64,000 bases of DNA from Alphaproteobacteria bacterium. GTDB lineage: Bacteria; Pseudomonadota; Alphaproteobacteria; Micropepsales; Micropepsaceae. The notes under the pieces were generated by a model, which was not told the DNA's origin, made no database searches, and saw nothing but the letters and a program-made list of their open reading frames with translations. The position numbers and the translations under genes are program-made. The stretch is from contig JAFAWQ010000016.1 of the NCBI GenBank assembly GCA_019241645.1, positions 36,742 to 100,741 of the forward strand. Direction: 5' to 3'. Below are positions 39,895-50,644 of this stretch, in pieces (the first letter of the stretch is position 1; every line of letters starts with the position of its first letter).

Positions 39895-40801
39895 ATGTCT
39901 GCTCAAGCTCTGGTAGACGCTCTTGTCATCGGAGCCGGACCGGCTGGCCTCTCAGCCGCGATCTATCTAGGGCGTTTCAAACGTCGATTCCTCGTCATGC
40001 ATGACGGTGACAGCCGCGCCGGATACATTCCGCTCACCCGTAACCACCCTGGATTTCCCGACGGCATCAGTGGGCCGGACCTGCTGGACAGAATGCAGCG
40101 CCAGGCTGAGCGCTTCGGCGCAACCCTGCGCCAGAGTGTGGTGACAGATTTGCAGCTGGCAGAGGGTGGCTTTGCGGCACGGTTGGGGAACGGAGAGGAG
40201 TTGAGGGCAGCAACCATACTGCTTGCCTCCGGCGTCAAGGATGTGCTGCCGCCACTCGCGGTGCGAAGGAAGCCCTTCGCGCGGGCCTCTTGCGCGTGTG
40301 CCCGATCTGCGACGGCTTTGAGATTCAGGACAAAGACGTGGCTGTTATCGGAAATGGCATAAAGGGCGCGCGCGAGGCGCTGTTTCTGACGAACTATTCG
40401 CAACGCATTTGCCTCGTCCATGTGGGTGCCCCGGGCTATTGCCCACCGAAGAGCGGCGGCAATTGGCGGAGGCCGGAATCGAAGTCGTAGATTGCGCGGC
40501 GCGCCAGTTGGCGCTGGATCCGGACGGCGCTTCCGCCATCTGCTTTTCTGGACGCGAGACTCGGCGATTCGACGTGCTGTACTCTGCACTTGGAACAAGG
40601 CCGCGTAGTGAACTGGCCACGCAACTTGGGGCGGCCGTGACATCCGATGGTTGCCTCACCGTGACCGATCATCAAGAGACAAGCGTCAAGGGACTGTTCG
40701 CGGCAGGAGACCTGGTGCGGGGCCTGAATCAGATCAGCACAGCCGAAGGGGAAGCTGCGATTGCAGCAGCGGCCATACACAACCGATTGCGGCATCAATA
40801 G
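39895..40801 (+). pseudogene. NAD(P)/FAD-dependent oxidoreductase (thioredoxin-reductase-like) with two frameshifts
   Basis: Homologous segments lie in three frames: ALVIGAGPAGLSAAIYLGRF...LLASGVKDVLPPLA (39883 ORF), LRVCPICDGFEIQDKDVAVIGNGIKGAREALFLTNY (40290 ORF), LLPTEERRQLAEAGIEVVDCAARQ...GLFAAGDLVRGLNQISTAEGEAAIAAAAIHNRL (40409 ORF). Confidence 0.85.
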
Positions 40802-41279
40802 GAGGTTTTGCACCCTGCCATTTTTGCAGCGTCAGAGCCTCTCGCAGCTGAGCGCCCGAACAACAAGCTCTTTCGGATCGAGGCTGGCGTTGCAGCCGCA
40901 CACGGAAGTCACGCAACATTTCATTGTGAAAGCGGTTCATGGAGCCTTACTCAAGTTTGCGAATGGAGGGGGCGCCTCCGCTGATTTCTGGGAGGATTTC
41001 GCCATTAGTTCATAAGACTCTGCCATTCGGAAAAGACTTTGGCGACATTCCCTACTATGCATGGTCGCGGCAACGCGAGCACTCCTCCGCGCGGTCGCGA
41101 TGCCTGACCACGCGTGTGAGGTATTTGGGTGCACTGGGCACAGGGAACCCTTTTTATCAGACAACCGCGCCCGGCAGTAGCGGTTCCCCATCTAGTTATT
41201 TTTCGCTCTCGCCTCAGAACGGACATCCGCCGCCGGCCTGCCACTGCGACAAGTTCAAAATCAGAATTTGCGGCGATGG

Positions 41280-41430
41280 CAGGAAGATGTTCGTCTATAG
41301 AAGCTGATTGGCGCCAGCATAGACAGCGCCTTCCCCCATTTTTGATTTCATCTAACAAAAACGGCGGATTGGCAACAATGAGCGAGAATTGTCCAGGAAT
41401 GTGCTTGGTTACATCGCTGTACACCGCCCG
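41280..41430 (-). pseudogene. Possible relic of a class I SAM-dependent methyltransferase
   Basis: Minus-strand translation HIPGQFSLIVANPPFLLDE (NPPF motif IV context), after which the reading frame degenerates. Confidence 0.35.
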
Positions 41431-41586
41431 ACCGCACTCTGGAGGTCGAGACTGGCGGCAAAAGACGGGGAATTTTCCTGATCTAAGTCTCTTTGAGCAG
41501 CAGAGAATGGGCGGAGCGCAAAATGGCCGCGCGGTGCGGCGGTTTCCGCGTCGGTGTCAGAGCGTTGAGGTTCGCCGAAATTGGAG

Positions 41587-41663
41587 TGGTACAGTCGGGT
41601 GGGTTCGAACCACCGACCTCCGGATCCACAATCCGGCGCTCTAACCAGCTGAGCTACGACTGC
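41587..41663 (-). tRNA. tRNA-His (anticodon GTG), CCA encoded
   Basis: Minus strand GCAGTCGTAGCTCAGCTGGTTAGAGCGCCGGATTGTGGATCCGGAGGTCGGTGGTTCGAACCCACCCGACTGTACCA; full cloverleaf, anticodon loop TTGTGGA. Confidence 0.96.
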
Positions 41664-41759
41664 AATTCGGCGCGATGGCGGCGACCCTAATTTCGGCATG
41701 GCGTGAATGCAAGGCACCGGCTCTTGCAGGCAGCGCCGCGACGCCTCACAACCTCGGAA

Positions 41760-43316
41760 ATGATCACTGTCACCATTGAACCGGGAAAGATGCCGCTCGC
41801 GGCTTGGCGTGTCATCGCTGAAGGTGCCGCAGTAACACTATCCCCCGAAGCATGGCCGGGCATTGAGCGTTCGCGGGCGCATATCGAAGCCGCGCTTGGA
41901 TCCGGTCAGGCTATCTATGGCGTAAATACCGGCTTTGGACGGCTAGCGCAGACGCGCATTCCGGCGTTCCAGCTACAGCAGCTGCAACGCAACCTCGTAC
42001 TCTCGCATGCGGCAGGTGTCGGCAAACTGATGCCCGATAACGTCGTGCGCCTGATCATTGCTTTGAAGATCGGGGGATTGGCACGCGGCTATTCCGGCGT
42101 GCGGCCGCTGGTCATCGAGCGGCTGCTTGATTTGCTGCACAAAAACGTTCTACCGGAGATTCCCGCGCAAGGTTCGGTTGGCGCCTCAGGGGATTTGGCG
42201 CCGCTGGCACATCTTTCCGCTACTCTGATCGGGGAGGGACAGGCGCGGCTGAGGGATAAAACCTTGCCTGCGTTAGAAGCGCTCGCCGAAGCCGGCTTGG
42301 CGCCGATTACATTGGAAGCAAAAGAGGGTCTCGCTCTCATCAATGGAACGCAAGTTTCCACGGCCCTTGCTCTGACGAATCTGTTTGCCGCGGAAGCCAA
42401 TCTGGAAGCTGCCTGCATTGCCGGCGCTCTTTCGACCGATGCCGCAAAGGGCAGCGACACTCCATTCGATCCGCGCATTCATGAAGTGCGTGGCCAGCCA
42501 GGACAGATAGAAATTGCGGCGGTGCTGAGCGGCCTGATGGCCGGAAGTGCCATCCGCCGGTCGCACGTGGCCTGTGAACGCGTGCAGGACCCTTATTCCC
42601 TGCGCTGCCAGCCGCAGGTTCTCGGCGCCTGTCTTGATACGCTGCGGCATTCTGCGACCGTGCTCGAGAGGGAGGCCAACGCGGTTACCGATAACCCCCT
42701 TGTCTTTGATGACGGTACGGTCCTTTCCGGAGGAAATTTCCACGCGGAACCCGTCGCCGTGGCTGCCGATGCGCTGGCGCTGGCTATTTCGGAAATCGGT
42801 GCTTTGGCAGAGCGCCGCATCGCGTTGCTGACGGATTCGTCGATCAGCGGATTGCCTCCATTCCTTACCGCGGAAAGCGGCGTGAATTCGGGTTTCATGA
42901 TCGCCCATGTTACCGCTGCCGCGCTGGCGTCGGAGAACAAATCGCTTGCGCACCCCGCCTGCGTGGATTCACTGCCGACCTCGGCGAACCAGGAAGATCA
43001 TGTTTCGATGGCAACATTTGCCGCGCGCCGGCTATCAGCGATGAACACCAACACAGCCGGCATTATCGCCATAGAATTGTTGGCGGCGGCCGAGGGGATC
43101 GAATTCCATCGCCCACTGCAAAGCTCCCACGCTTTGGAGCAGGCGCATTCTTGCATACGGGAGCGCGCCCCGCGATTTGAAAGCGACCGCATGTTCGCCC
43201 CCGCAATCAAGGCCGTACGCCAGTTGGTCGAACAACGCCTTTTCGAGCCTTTGATATCGAACCTAGCGATGCCCTCGCGCGAGGCAGCCCAGGTCTCAAC
43301 TATTTCACGCGCGTAA
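41760..43316 (+). CDS. hutH: Histidine ammonia-lyase
   Basis: MIO motif [53 protein letters not shown]. Confidence 0.95.
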   Translation: MITVTIEPGKMPLAAWRVIAEGAAVTLSPEAWPGIERSRAHIEAALGSGQAIYGVNTGFGRLAQTRIPAFQLQQLQRNLVLSHAAGVGKLMPDNVVRLIIALKIGGLARGYSGVRPLVIERLLDLLHKNVLPEIPAQGSVGASGDLAPLAHLSATLIGEGQARLRDKTLPALEALAEAGLAPITLEAKEGLALINGTQVSTALALTNLFAAEANLEAACIAGALSTDAAKGSDTPFDPRIHEVRGQPGQIEIAAVLSGLMAGSAIRRSHVACERVQDPYSLRCQPQVLGACLDTLRHSATVLEREANAVTDNPLVFDDGTVLSGGNFHAEPVAVAADALALAISEIGALAERRIALLTDSSISGLPPFLTAESGVNSGFMIAHVTAAALASENKSLAHPACVDSLPTSANQEDHVSMATFAARRLSAMNTNTAGIIAIELLAAAEGIEFHRPLQSSHALEQAHSCIRERAPRFESDRMFAPAIKAVRQLVEQRLFEPLISNLAMPSREAAQVSTISRA

Positions 43317-43884
43317 CTTTAAAAATCTTCCCGGACTCATTCAGTATCAGGTTGTAACTGCCAAGCGCGCCACGGGAGATTGTCACGGTATTTGCTTTTG
43401 TGTCCGATCGAAAATGCGCTCGTTCGGAGTCACCCTGGAGCTGTCGCCAGACCTGACCGTTGTCGAGGAAGACAATGAACTGACCGAAGGCGGTGTAAGC
43501 CACTTCGGTCACCTTTCCGCTGATACTGTCGATTTCTTCCCGCCCACGGATGACCTGCGACTCAGCGGTGCGCTCCCGGCCGAATTGATCTGGCGAAGTC
43601 GGCGCCGAGCTGCCACCACCGAACAGGCTTCCAATATCGAACCCAAACCACGACTCCTGCTCCGTTTTCGTCGGCTCGTGATCAAGCGAACTCGGCGGCG
43701 TCGCGATTGCCTGTTTGAGGCGCGGCGCGAGACCGTCATAGCAGGCAAGCCGCGACTGGCCTTCCACGACCGCAGCGCAGTGTCCCAATGCCTCCAAAAC
43801 GTCGTCCCGTGGGCCAGCGGATGCCACTCCAAACGAGAAAATTGCCAGCAAACTCAACGACAAGGTAAAATATCCGGATTTCAT
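43300..43884 (-). CDS. Secreted hypothetical protein
   Basis: Start at [23 protein letters not shown] (signal peptide); [19 protein letters not shown] motif; C-terminus convergent and overlapping with hutH by 17 bp. Confidence 0.7.
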   Translation of the reverse strand: MKSGYFTLSLSLLAIFSFGVASAGPRDDVLEALGHCAAVVEGQSRLACYDGLAPRLKQAIATPPSSLDHEPTKTEQESWFGFDIGSLFGGGSSAPTSPDQFGRERTAESQVIRGREEIDSISGKVTEVAYTAFGQFIVFLDNGQVWRQLQGDSERAHFRSDTKANTVTISRGALGSYNLILNESGKIFKVTRVK

Positions 43885-43957
43885 CAGGTGAGTCCGACTG
43901 GCCAGTTTCCCTACGCTTCTTGCCCGTGCGGATTGCCTTGGGCAAGGTGGGTCCACT

Positions 43958-44034
43958 GACCCCGTAGCTCAGCAGGATAGAGCGGCAGATTCCTAATCTG
44001 TAGGTCGGAGGTTCGAATCCTCTCGGGGTCGCCA
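43958..44034 (+). tRNA. tRNA-Arg (anticodon CCT), CCA encoded
   Basis: GACCCCGTAGCTCAGCAGGATAGAGCGGCAGATTCCTAATCTGTAGGTCGGAGGTTCGAATCCTCTCGGGGTCGCCA; acceptor GACCCCG/CGGGGTC. Confidence 0.96.
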
Positions 44035-44102
44035 TAGCTGGCTAATAACCTTGCCCGCCGCGCCCGATCCAAATAGAACAGATCGGGATTTCGGATTCGC
44101 GA

Positions 44103-44540
44103 ATGCTGTCGCAAAAAGGACGCTATGCTTTGAGGGCATTGCTGGTGCTGGCGGACCACGCCCGTGACCACCCGATGATGATTTCTGAAATTGCCGAGCA
44201 GGCAAAGGTTCCCAGAAAATTCCTCGAACAAATCCTGCTCGATCTGAAGCGGCGGGGAATAGTGCGCAGTTTGCGCGGACGCCAAGGGGGCTATTTGCTT
44301 GGCCGCGCACCCAAGGACATCACTTTCGCCGATGTGATCCGGCAGACCGATGGCCCGCTGGCCTTGAGCCCCTGTGTCAGTGCCACGGCCTATCACCGTT
44401 GCGCCGATTGCGTTGACGAACAGACCTGCGCCATCCGGCGCGTGCTGTTGCGCGCTCGTGACGCCACCGCGGCAGTTCTGGAATCTTCCAGCCTCGCCTC
44501 GGCCGCCCCGCTGCGCCGCCCGCCGAAGCGTGCCGCCTGA
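44103..44540 (+). CDS. Rrf2 family transcriptional regulator
   Basis: MLSQKGRYALRALLVLADHARD...ISEIAEQAKVPRKFLEQILLDLKRRGIVRSLRGRQGGYLLGR; C-terminal cysteines CVSATAYHRCADCVDEQTC. Confidence 0.93.
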   Translation: MLSQKGRYALRALLVLADHARDHPMMISEIAEQAKVPRKFLEQILLDLKRRGIVRSLRGRQGGYLLGRAPKDITFADVIRQTDGPLALSPCVSATAYHRCADCVDEQTCAIRRVLLRARDATAAVLESSSLASAAPLRRPPKRAA

Positions 44541-44601
44541 GGCTTTTCGCCCCTCCTCCCAGGCAGCCTGCCGTCCGAGTTTCGTTCTGGCCTAATTCCT
44601 A

Positions 44602-44614
44602 TTGACTTGGTCAA
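44602..44614. promoter_or_regulatory. Candidate operator, inverted repeat TTGAC-TTG-GTCAA
   Basis: Perfect 5-3-5 palindrome between the Rrf2 gene and the porin-sulfate ABC operon, inside a wider ATTGA...TCAAT. Confidence 0.35.
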
Positions 44615-44697
44615 CATTATCAATGTAGCGGTTTTTGGGGCGCGCAGATGCCGGTCTGCGGCTCGCCTTCATTGTGGACCGGTACAGAGGGATTGGA

Positions 44698-46284
44698 ATG
44701 CGTTTACCAGCAATTACTCGCGCGCGGCTTCTGGCCGGCGCGGCCGCCGCTGTCATGGTTGCTACACAGGGGGGTGCTCAGGCCGCACCGTCCAAGCACC
44801 GCCGGCACGCCATCGATTCGGTCGCGGCCCGGCTTGATCGCCTTGAGCACGTGATTGAGGCGCAGCAAGCGGAAATCCGCCGGCTAAGATCCCAGGTCAG
44901 CAATACAGAAATTGCCACACAGACCGGCGGGGCGCCGCAACAGCAGCCTTCCGAAATGAGCGATTCTCAGGTCCAGCAGCTTGAAGCGGAAATCGCCGAT
45001 CTTAAGCGGAGCCAAGCAGCGCAGTACGCCGATGTTCAGAGCCAGAGGCAATCAGACGTTCAAGTCGCCTTCAAGAATGGACGCCCAACCTTCAAAACGT
45101 CAGACGGCAATTTCAGCGCGTCACTTCGCACCCTGCTTCAGTTCGATAGCGCGTACTACTCACAGGGCAAAATGCCGGTTGGCATCGATTTCAGCAGCGG
45201 CAGCAATTTCCGGCGCGCACGGCTCGGCTTCAGTGGCACCCTGTACAAGGATTGGACCTACGAGTTCCTCTACGATCTCGGCGGCTCGGGCGTCGAAGGC
45301 GCAACAATCGCGAGCGCCTACCTGCAATATGATGGGCTCGCGCCCGTCCACTTCCGTATCGGCGCGTATCCAACGCCGGAAAGTTTCGATGATTCAACCT
45401 CGGCGGCCGACCTGTTGTTCCTCGAGCGCGCGCAGCCGGTTGATCTCGAGCGCAGCATTGCGGGCTCCGACGGCCGCCAGGGCGCTACTATCTTCGCTTA
45501 CGACGACAACTACTTCGCGGCGGCTTCGTACACGGGAGGACTGGTCGGTCAGTCGTTGGTGTACGACGAGGAGTCCAACCTCGTCGGACGGGCGGCGTAC
45601 CGTTTCATCCTCGGCGAGGACGTCAACTTCGCCATCGGCGCCGACACGACCTACGTCATTAAGCCGGCGGACACCGTTGCCGGCCATAACGCGCCGGAGA
45701 CCATTCGCTTCCGTGAGCGGCCGGAACTCAATGTCGATGATCAAGGCATTCGCCTGATCGACACCAACACCATCAACGCCAATCACATTTTCACTTACGG
45801 CATCGAAGCCGCAGGCAACTGGCACAACCTGTATGGCCAGGGAGGCTATTTCCATTACGACGTCGATCGCCGTGACAGCCCGCTCGCTGATCCATCGTTT
45901 GACGGTTGGTATATGCAGGCCAGCTGGGTGTTTACCGGAGAATCCAAGCCATACCGCCCCGAGCGTGGCGCTTATGGTTCGCCCTCCCCGACAGACGAAT
46001 TCACGCTTGACAAAGCAGGTTGGGGCGCTTGGGAACTCGCCGGCCGTTACAGCGTGCTTGATCTGAATTTCGACGCCGGAAGTCCAAACACGGTCGTCGG
46101 AGTCAACGGTATTCGTGGCGGTGAACAGAAAATCTGGACGGCCGGCCTTAACTGGTATCCGAACAACGCCATCCGCTTCATGCTGGACTATCAGCACACA
46201 GACGTATCGCGCTTGAATTCAGCTGGCGGCGATCTCGGCGCGCGGCTCGACGCCGTTTCGTTGCGCACGCAGATCGCATTCTAA
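44698..46284 (+). CDS. Porin of the OprP/phosphate-selective porin type, probably serving sulfate uptake
   Basis: Signal peptide and N-terminal coiled coil ([23 protein letters not shown]), [27 protein letters not shown]-terminal aromatic (LRTQIAF); directly upstream of the sulfate ABC genes. Confidence 0.85.
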   Translation: MRLPAITRARLLAGAAAAVMVATQGGAQAAPSKHRRHAIDSVAARLDRLEHVIEAQQAEIRRLRSQVSNTEIATQTGGAPQQQPSEMSDSQVQQLEAEIADLKRSQAAQYADVQSQRQSDVQVAFKNGRPTFKTSDGNFSASLRTLLQFDSAYYSQGKMPVGIDFSSGSNFRRARLGFSGTLYKDWTYEFLYDLGGSGVEGATIASAYLQYDGLAPVHFRIGAYPTPESFDDSTSAADLLFLERAQPVDLERSIAGSDGRQGATIFAYDDNYFAAASYTGGLVGQSLVYDEESNLVGRAAYRFILGEDVNFAIGADTTYVIKPADTVAGHNAPETIRFRERPELNVDDQGIRLIDTNTINANHIFTYGIEAAGNWHNLYGQGGYFHYDVDRRDSPLADPSFDGWYMQASWVFTGESKPYRPERGAYGSPSPTDEFTLDKAGWGAWELAGRYSVLDLNFDAGSPNTVVGVNGIRGGEQKIWTAGLNWYPNNAIRFMLDYQHTDVSRLNSAGGDLGARLDAVSLRTQIAF

Positions 46285-46300
46285 TTCATCGGAGACATGC

Positions 46301-47308
46301 ATGCGAAACACTTCCAGATATCTGCTTGCCGCGGCTCTGCTTCTGTCTACCGGCGCCACGTGCGCGGCTGACATCAGTCTGCTGAACGTGAGCTACGATC
46401 CCACACGCGAGCTCTACAAGGCGGTAAACTCGGCATTCGCCGCGCAATGGAAGGCAAAAACGGGCGAAAATGTCACCATCAACATGAGCCACGGCGGGTC
46501 CGGCAAGCAGGCACGCGCCGTGATCGATGGTCTCGACGCAGATGTGGTTACGCTCGCGCTTGCATACGACATCGATTCGATTTCGCAGATCGGCAAACTG
46601 ATGCCGGGCGACTGGCAGAAGCGCCTGCCGAACAAGAGTACGCCGTACACCTCCACCATCGTCTTCGTGGTTCGGAAGGGCAATCCATGGAAGATCCATG
46701 ACTGGTCGGACCTGATCAAACCAGGCATCCAGATTGTGGTGCCAAATCCGAAAACCTCCGGTGGCGCGCGATGGGCTTATCTCGCCGCCTGGGCTTACGC
46801 CGAAAAGAAGCCTGGCGGCAGTGCCGAAAAGGCAAAAGCCTTCATCGCCGAACTCTACAAGCACGTACCCGTGCTGGATACTGGCGCGCGCGGCTCAACA
46901 ACAACCTTTGCTGAGCGCGGCATCGGCGATGTGCTCATTTCCTGGGAAAATGAAGCGTACCTCGCGCTGGATGAAATGGGCCGCGACAAGATCGACATTG
47001 TCTACCCTTCGGTATCCATCCTTGCCGAGCCTCCCGTCGCTGTGGTCGACAAGAACGTCGACCGCCACAAGAGTCGCAAAGTGGCGGACGCTTACCTCCA
47101 GTTCCTCTACTCAAAAGAAGGACAGGAACTCGAAGCAAGGAATCACTACCGGCCGCGCGACCCCCAAATTCTTGCCGCGCACCCGGAATTCAAGAAGCTG
47201 CCGCTTTACGACGTTGATGACCTGTTCGGCGGTTGGCAGAAAGCGCAGAAAACCCATTTCGCAGATGGCGGCGTTTTCGACCAGATCTACAAGCCTGGTG
47301 GAAAATGA
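46301..47308 (+). CDS. sbp: Sulfate ABC transporter substrate-binding protein
   Basis: [81 protein letters not shown]. Confidence 0.95.
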   Translation: MRNTSRYLLAAALLLSTGATCAADISLLNVSYDPTRELYKAVNSAFAAQWKAKTGENVTINMSHGGSGKQARAVIDGLDADVVTLALAYDIDSISQIGKLMPGDWQKRLPNKSTPYTSTIVFVVRKGNPWKIHDWSDLIKPGIQIVVPNPKTSGGARWAYLAAWAYAEKKPGGSAEKAKAFIAELYKHVPVLDTGARGSTTTFAERGIGDVLISWENEAYLALDEMGRDKIDIVYPSVSILAEPPVAVVDKNVDRHKSRKVADAYLQFLYSKEGQELEARNHYRPRDPQILAAHPEFKKLPLYDVDDLFGGWQKAQKTHFADGGVFDQIYKPGGK

Positions 47309-48153
47309 GTTTCGCGGGGGTACTGCCGGCGACGCGCTGGCGCGCGCGTAGCGCGCTCCCCGGCCTTGGGCTGTCGCTTGGATTCACCGTCTTTTATCTA
47401 TCGGCCGTTGTCCTTATTCCTTTGGCAGCGCTCGTCATTCGACCATGGGAACTGGGTTGGAGCGGCTTTGTTGCGGAGGTCACCCAACCGCGGGTGCTTG
47501 CTGCATTGCGGCTGTCCTTCGGCGCGGCCGCTATCGGTGCCGTGGTTAACACTTTCTTCGGCCTCATCGTCGCTTGGGCGTTGGTGCGTTACCGCTTTCC
47601 CTTGAAGCGCCTCGTGGATGCGCTGGTGGATTTGCCGTTCGCGCTACCAACGGCCGTCGCGGGCATTGCGCTCTCGGCCCTCTATGCGCCGAACGGCTGG
47701 CTTGGCGCACCCCTGATGTCGCTGGGCATCAAGGCGGCGTACACGCCGCTGGGCGTTGTCATCGCGCTCACCTTCATCGGCCTGCCCTTCGTCGTCCGCA
47801 CATTGCAACCTGTGTTGACCGATCTGAGCCGGGATCATGAGGAAGCCGCCGCCACACTAGGCGCCACCCGTTTTCAGGCCTTTCGACGCGTGGTGTTTCC
47901 CGCGCTGCTGCCAGCGCTCGTCACCGGTGCTGCGCTAGCTTTCGCGCGCGGCGTGGGAGAATACGGTTCGGTGATCTTTATCGCCGGCAATTTGCCGATG
48001 CGCTCCGAAATCGCCCCGTTGCTCATAATTATCAAGCTGGAAGAATTCGATTACGCTGGCGCCGCGTCCATTGGCGTCGTCATGCTGGCCGCGTCGTTCG
48101 TGATGCTTTTCGCCCTTAACGGGCTGCAAAGTTTTACGGCGAGCCGGCGATGA
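47305..48153 (+). CDS. cysT: Sulfate ABC transporter permease
   Basis: ATG at 47305 overlaps sbp stop; [70 protein letters not shown]. Confidence 0.94.
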   Translation: MSFAGVLPATRWRARSALPGLGLSLGFTVFYLSAVVLIPLAALVIRPWELGWSGFVAEVTQPRVLAALRLSFGAAAIGAVVNTFFGLIVAWALVRYRFPLKRLVDALVDLPFALPTAVAGIALSALYAPNGWLGAPLMSLGIKAAYTPLGVVIALTFIGLPFVVRTLQPVLTDLSRDHEEAAATLGATRFQAFRRVVFPALLPALVTGAALAFARGVGEYGSVIFIAGNLPMRSEIAPLLIIIKLEEFDYAGAASIGVVMLAASFVMLFALNGLQSFTASRR

Positions 48154-49025
48154 GCACAAATCTAACCGATAGAGGTTCGACGCGCCCGCGCGGAGCGACC
48201 GATGATCATCCACTCGCCCGTACTATCCTGATCGCCTTGGGAGCGTGCTTCATCGTCCTCTTCCTGGTGCTGCCACTGGTGACAGTCTTTGCCCAAGCAC
48301 TGAAAAATGGCGTCGCCGCGGCCATGGATTCCATTGTCGAGCCGGACGCGTTGTCTGCGATCAAGCTCACAGTAATTGCGGCTGGGATCGCCGTGCCGCT
48401 CAACGTGGCATTCGGGCTTTCCGCGTCGTGGGCGATCTCGAAATTCGACTTCCGCGGTAAGAGCTTTCTTATCACTCTGATCGATCTGCCGTTCTCGGTA
48501 TCGCCGGTGGTTTCTGGTCTTGTGTATGTGTTGATCTTCGGAATGCAGGGCTGGTTTGGACCTTACCTGCGCGAGCACGACATCAAGATCATCTTCGCCC
48601 TCCCAGGAATCGTGCTGGCTACCATGTTCGTGACCTTTCCGTTCGTAGCGCGCGAGCTTATTCCGCTTATGACCGACCAAGGCCGCGACGAAGAAGAAGC
48701 CGCCACATCGCTTGGTGCTTCAGGCTGGAAGACATTTCGGCGCGTGACGCTCCCTAACGTTAAGTGGGCGCTGCTGTATGGCGTGTTGCTGTGCAACGCG
48801 CGCGCCATGGGCGAGTTCGGCGCGGTATCGGTCGTCAGCGGCCATATCCGTGGTCAGACGAACACCATGCCGCTGCATATCGAGGTTCTCTACAACGACT
48901 ACCAGTTCGTCGCAGCCTTCGCCGTGGCCTCTCTACTTGCGTTGCTCGCGCTCGTTACGCTGGCCGTAAAAAGTTTCCTTGAATGGCATTACGCGGACGA
49001 AATTGCCGCGATTCACAAGCACTGA
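48150..49025 (+). CDS. cysW: Sulfate ABC transporter permease
   Basis: [80 protein letters not shown]. Confidence 0.95.
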   Translation: MSTNLTDRGSTRPRGATDDHPLARTILIALGACFIVLFLVLPLVTVFAQALKNGVAAAMDSIVEPDALSAIKLTVIAAGIAVPLNVAFGLSASWAISKFDFRGKSFLITLIDLPFSVSPVVSGLVYVLIFGMQGWFGPYLREHDIKIIFALPGIVLATMFVTFPFVARELIPLMTDQGRDEEEAATSLGASGWKTFRRVTLPNVKWALLYGVLLCNARAMGEFGAVSVVSGHIRGQTNTMPLHIEVLYNDYQFVAAFAVASLLALLALVTLAVKSFLEWHYADEIAAIHKH

Positions 49026-49816
49026 TGGAGCAGCGGATGTCCCTGGTCGTCGAATCCATTGCCAAGCGTTTCGATCGTTTTCCGGCGCTCAAGGGCGTCA
49101 GCTTCAGCGCGCCTAAAGGTTGCTTCCTTGCCCTGCTGGGACCTTCAGGTTCGGGTAAGACCACCTTGCTTCGCATTCTAGGCGGCTTGGAGTTTGCGGA
49201 AGCCGGGCGCGTGAAATTCGAAGATATTGACTGGCTGTCGTTGCCTGCCCGCGACCGCCGCGCCGGCTTCGTCTTCCAGCAATATGCGCTCTTCCGCCAT
49301 ATGACTATCGCGAAGAACATCGCCTTTGGCCTGGAAGTACGCGGACGTCGCCATCGTCCTACACGCGCGGAAATCGCCCGGCGGGTCGAGGAATTGCTTT
49401 CACTGGTGCAGCTGGAAGGCTTGGGGAAGCGCTATCCAAGCCAGCTCTCTGGCGGCCAACGCCAACGGGTCGCATTGGCCCGAGCGCTTGCCATCGAGCC
49501 GCGTATGCTGCTGCTCGATGAACCATTCGGTGCTCTCGATGCCAAGGTGCGCAAGGAACTGCGCCACTGGCTCAGGCACATCCATGACAAGACCGGAATC
49601 ACCACGGTCTTCGTCACGCACGATCAGGAAGAAGCGATGGAACTGGCCGACCTCGTGGCGATTCTCAATCAGGGAAGCATCGAGCAGATCGGCACGCCGG
49701 CAGACATCCGGCGCGCACCCGCCTCGGAGTTCGTCGCGGATTTCATTGACAGTAACGCTCAGGTGCGGCCCGATCCCGTTGTAGCGATATTTGAGCCGCG
49801 GTCCGCGCGAGGATAA
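49025..49816 (+). CDS. cysA: Sulfate/thiosulfate ABC transporter ATP-binding protein
   Basis: [19 protein letters not shown] (Walker A), [53 protein letters not shown] overlaps cysW stop. Confidence 0.94.
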   Translation: MEQRMSLVVESIAKRFDRFPALKGVSFSAPKGCFLALLGPSGSGKTTLLRILGGLEFAEAGRVKFEDIDWLSLPARDRRAGFVFQQYALFRHMTIAKNIAFGLEVRGRRHRPTRAEIARRVEELLSLVQLEGLGKRYPSQLSGGQRQRVALARALAIEPRMLLLDEPFGALDAKVRKELRHWLRHIHDKTGITTVFVTHDQEEAMELADLVAILNQGSIEQIGTPADIRRAPASEFVADFIDSNAQVRPDPVVAIFEPRSARG

Positions 49817-49819
49817 GCA

Positions 49820-50644
49820 TCAAGGGGCAACTCGGTCTGCCGCACTCTCCGACCATTTGAACGCCAAAGCCCGATCCGGTCGCACGAGCTTCCTACTCTT
49901 GCCACGATAAGAAAAGCTTTCGAGCAAATCACGGAAGAATTCAAGTCGTGCGACTTTCTTATCATTCGCAATCACGACCCGCCAGGGAGCATCGCTGTGC
50001 GAGGTCCGCTCAAACATTTCATCACGCGCCCGACTATACGCCTTCCACTTTTTCTGTGCGGCCTCGTCAATGGGCGAAACCTTCCATTGGGTTAATGGAT
50101 CCCCTTCCCGCTCATCCAGCCTCGCCTTCTGTTCCTGCCTTGAAATGTCCAGGTAGTATTTGCGAATCTGGATGCCATCGCGCACCAGCATCTGTTCGAA
50201 GGGAACGACGGAATTGAGAAACTCTTCCGCTTGTTCGTCTGTGCAGAAGCCCATCACAGGCTCCACGCCGGCCCGATTGTACCAGGAGCGGTTGAACACG
50301 ACGAATTCCTGGCCAGCCGGCAGAAACGTCACGAACCGTTGAAAATACCATTGACTAGCCTCTCGATCGGACGGCTTCCCAGGGGCATGCACCCTGGTTT
50401 CACGCGGACTCATATGCTCGGTGAGTCGCTTGATCGTTCCATCCTTGCCTGCGGCATCGCGGCCTTCGAGGATAACAAGGACGCGGGCGTTGCTGGCGAT
50501 CAAGTCGCGTTGCAGCTTTACCAGCTCGACCTGAAGATCATAAAGCGCCTTCTTGTAGTGCTCGTCCTGCTTCGGCTTGGCCACGGGCTTCCTTTCTGTT
50601 CCACGGAATGATGGCGGCACCCAATCGCTGCGCCCCGATAGCAA
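49820..50644 (-). CDS. ppk2: Polyphosphate kinase 2
   Basis: VILEGRDAAGKDGTIKRLTEHMSPRETRVHAPGKPSDREASQWYFQRFV, FNRSWYNRAGVEPVMGFC. Real start possibly GTG near 50584. Confidence 0.94.
   Translation of the reverse strand: MLSGRSDWVPPSFRGTERKPVAKPKQDEHYKKALYDLQVELVKLQRDLIASNARVLVILEGRDAAGKDGTIKRLTEHMSPRETRVHAPGKPSDREASQWYFQRFVTFLPAGQEFVVFNRSWYNRAGVEPVMGFCTDEQAEEFLNSVVPFEQMLVRDGIQIRKYYLDISRQEQKARLDEREGDPLTQWKVSPIDEAAQKKWKAYSRARDEMFERTSHSDAPWRVVIANDKKVARLEFFRDLLESFSYRGKSRKLVRPDRALAFKWSESAADRVAP

Noticed and set aside
41587-43316. Functional link between tRNA-His and neighbouring hutH
   Set aside because: Both concern histidine but adjacency is most simply coincidental; no shared regulatory element seen.
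43300-43316. Convergent overlap of hutH and the 43300 gene
   Set aside because: A 17-bp tail overlap is common in compact genomes; no further structure noticed.
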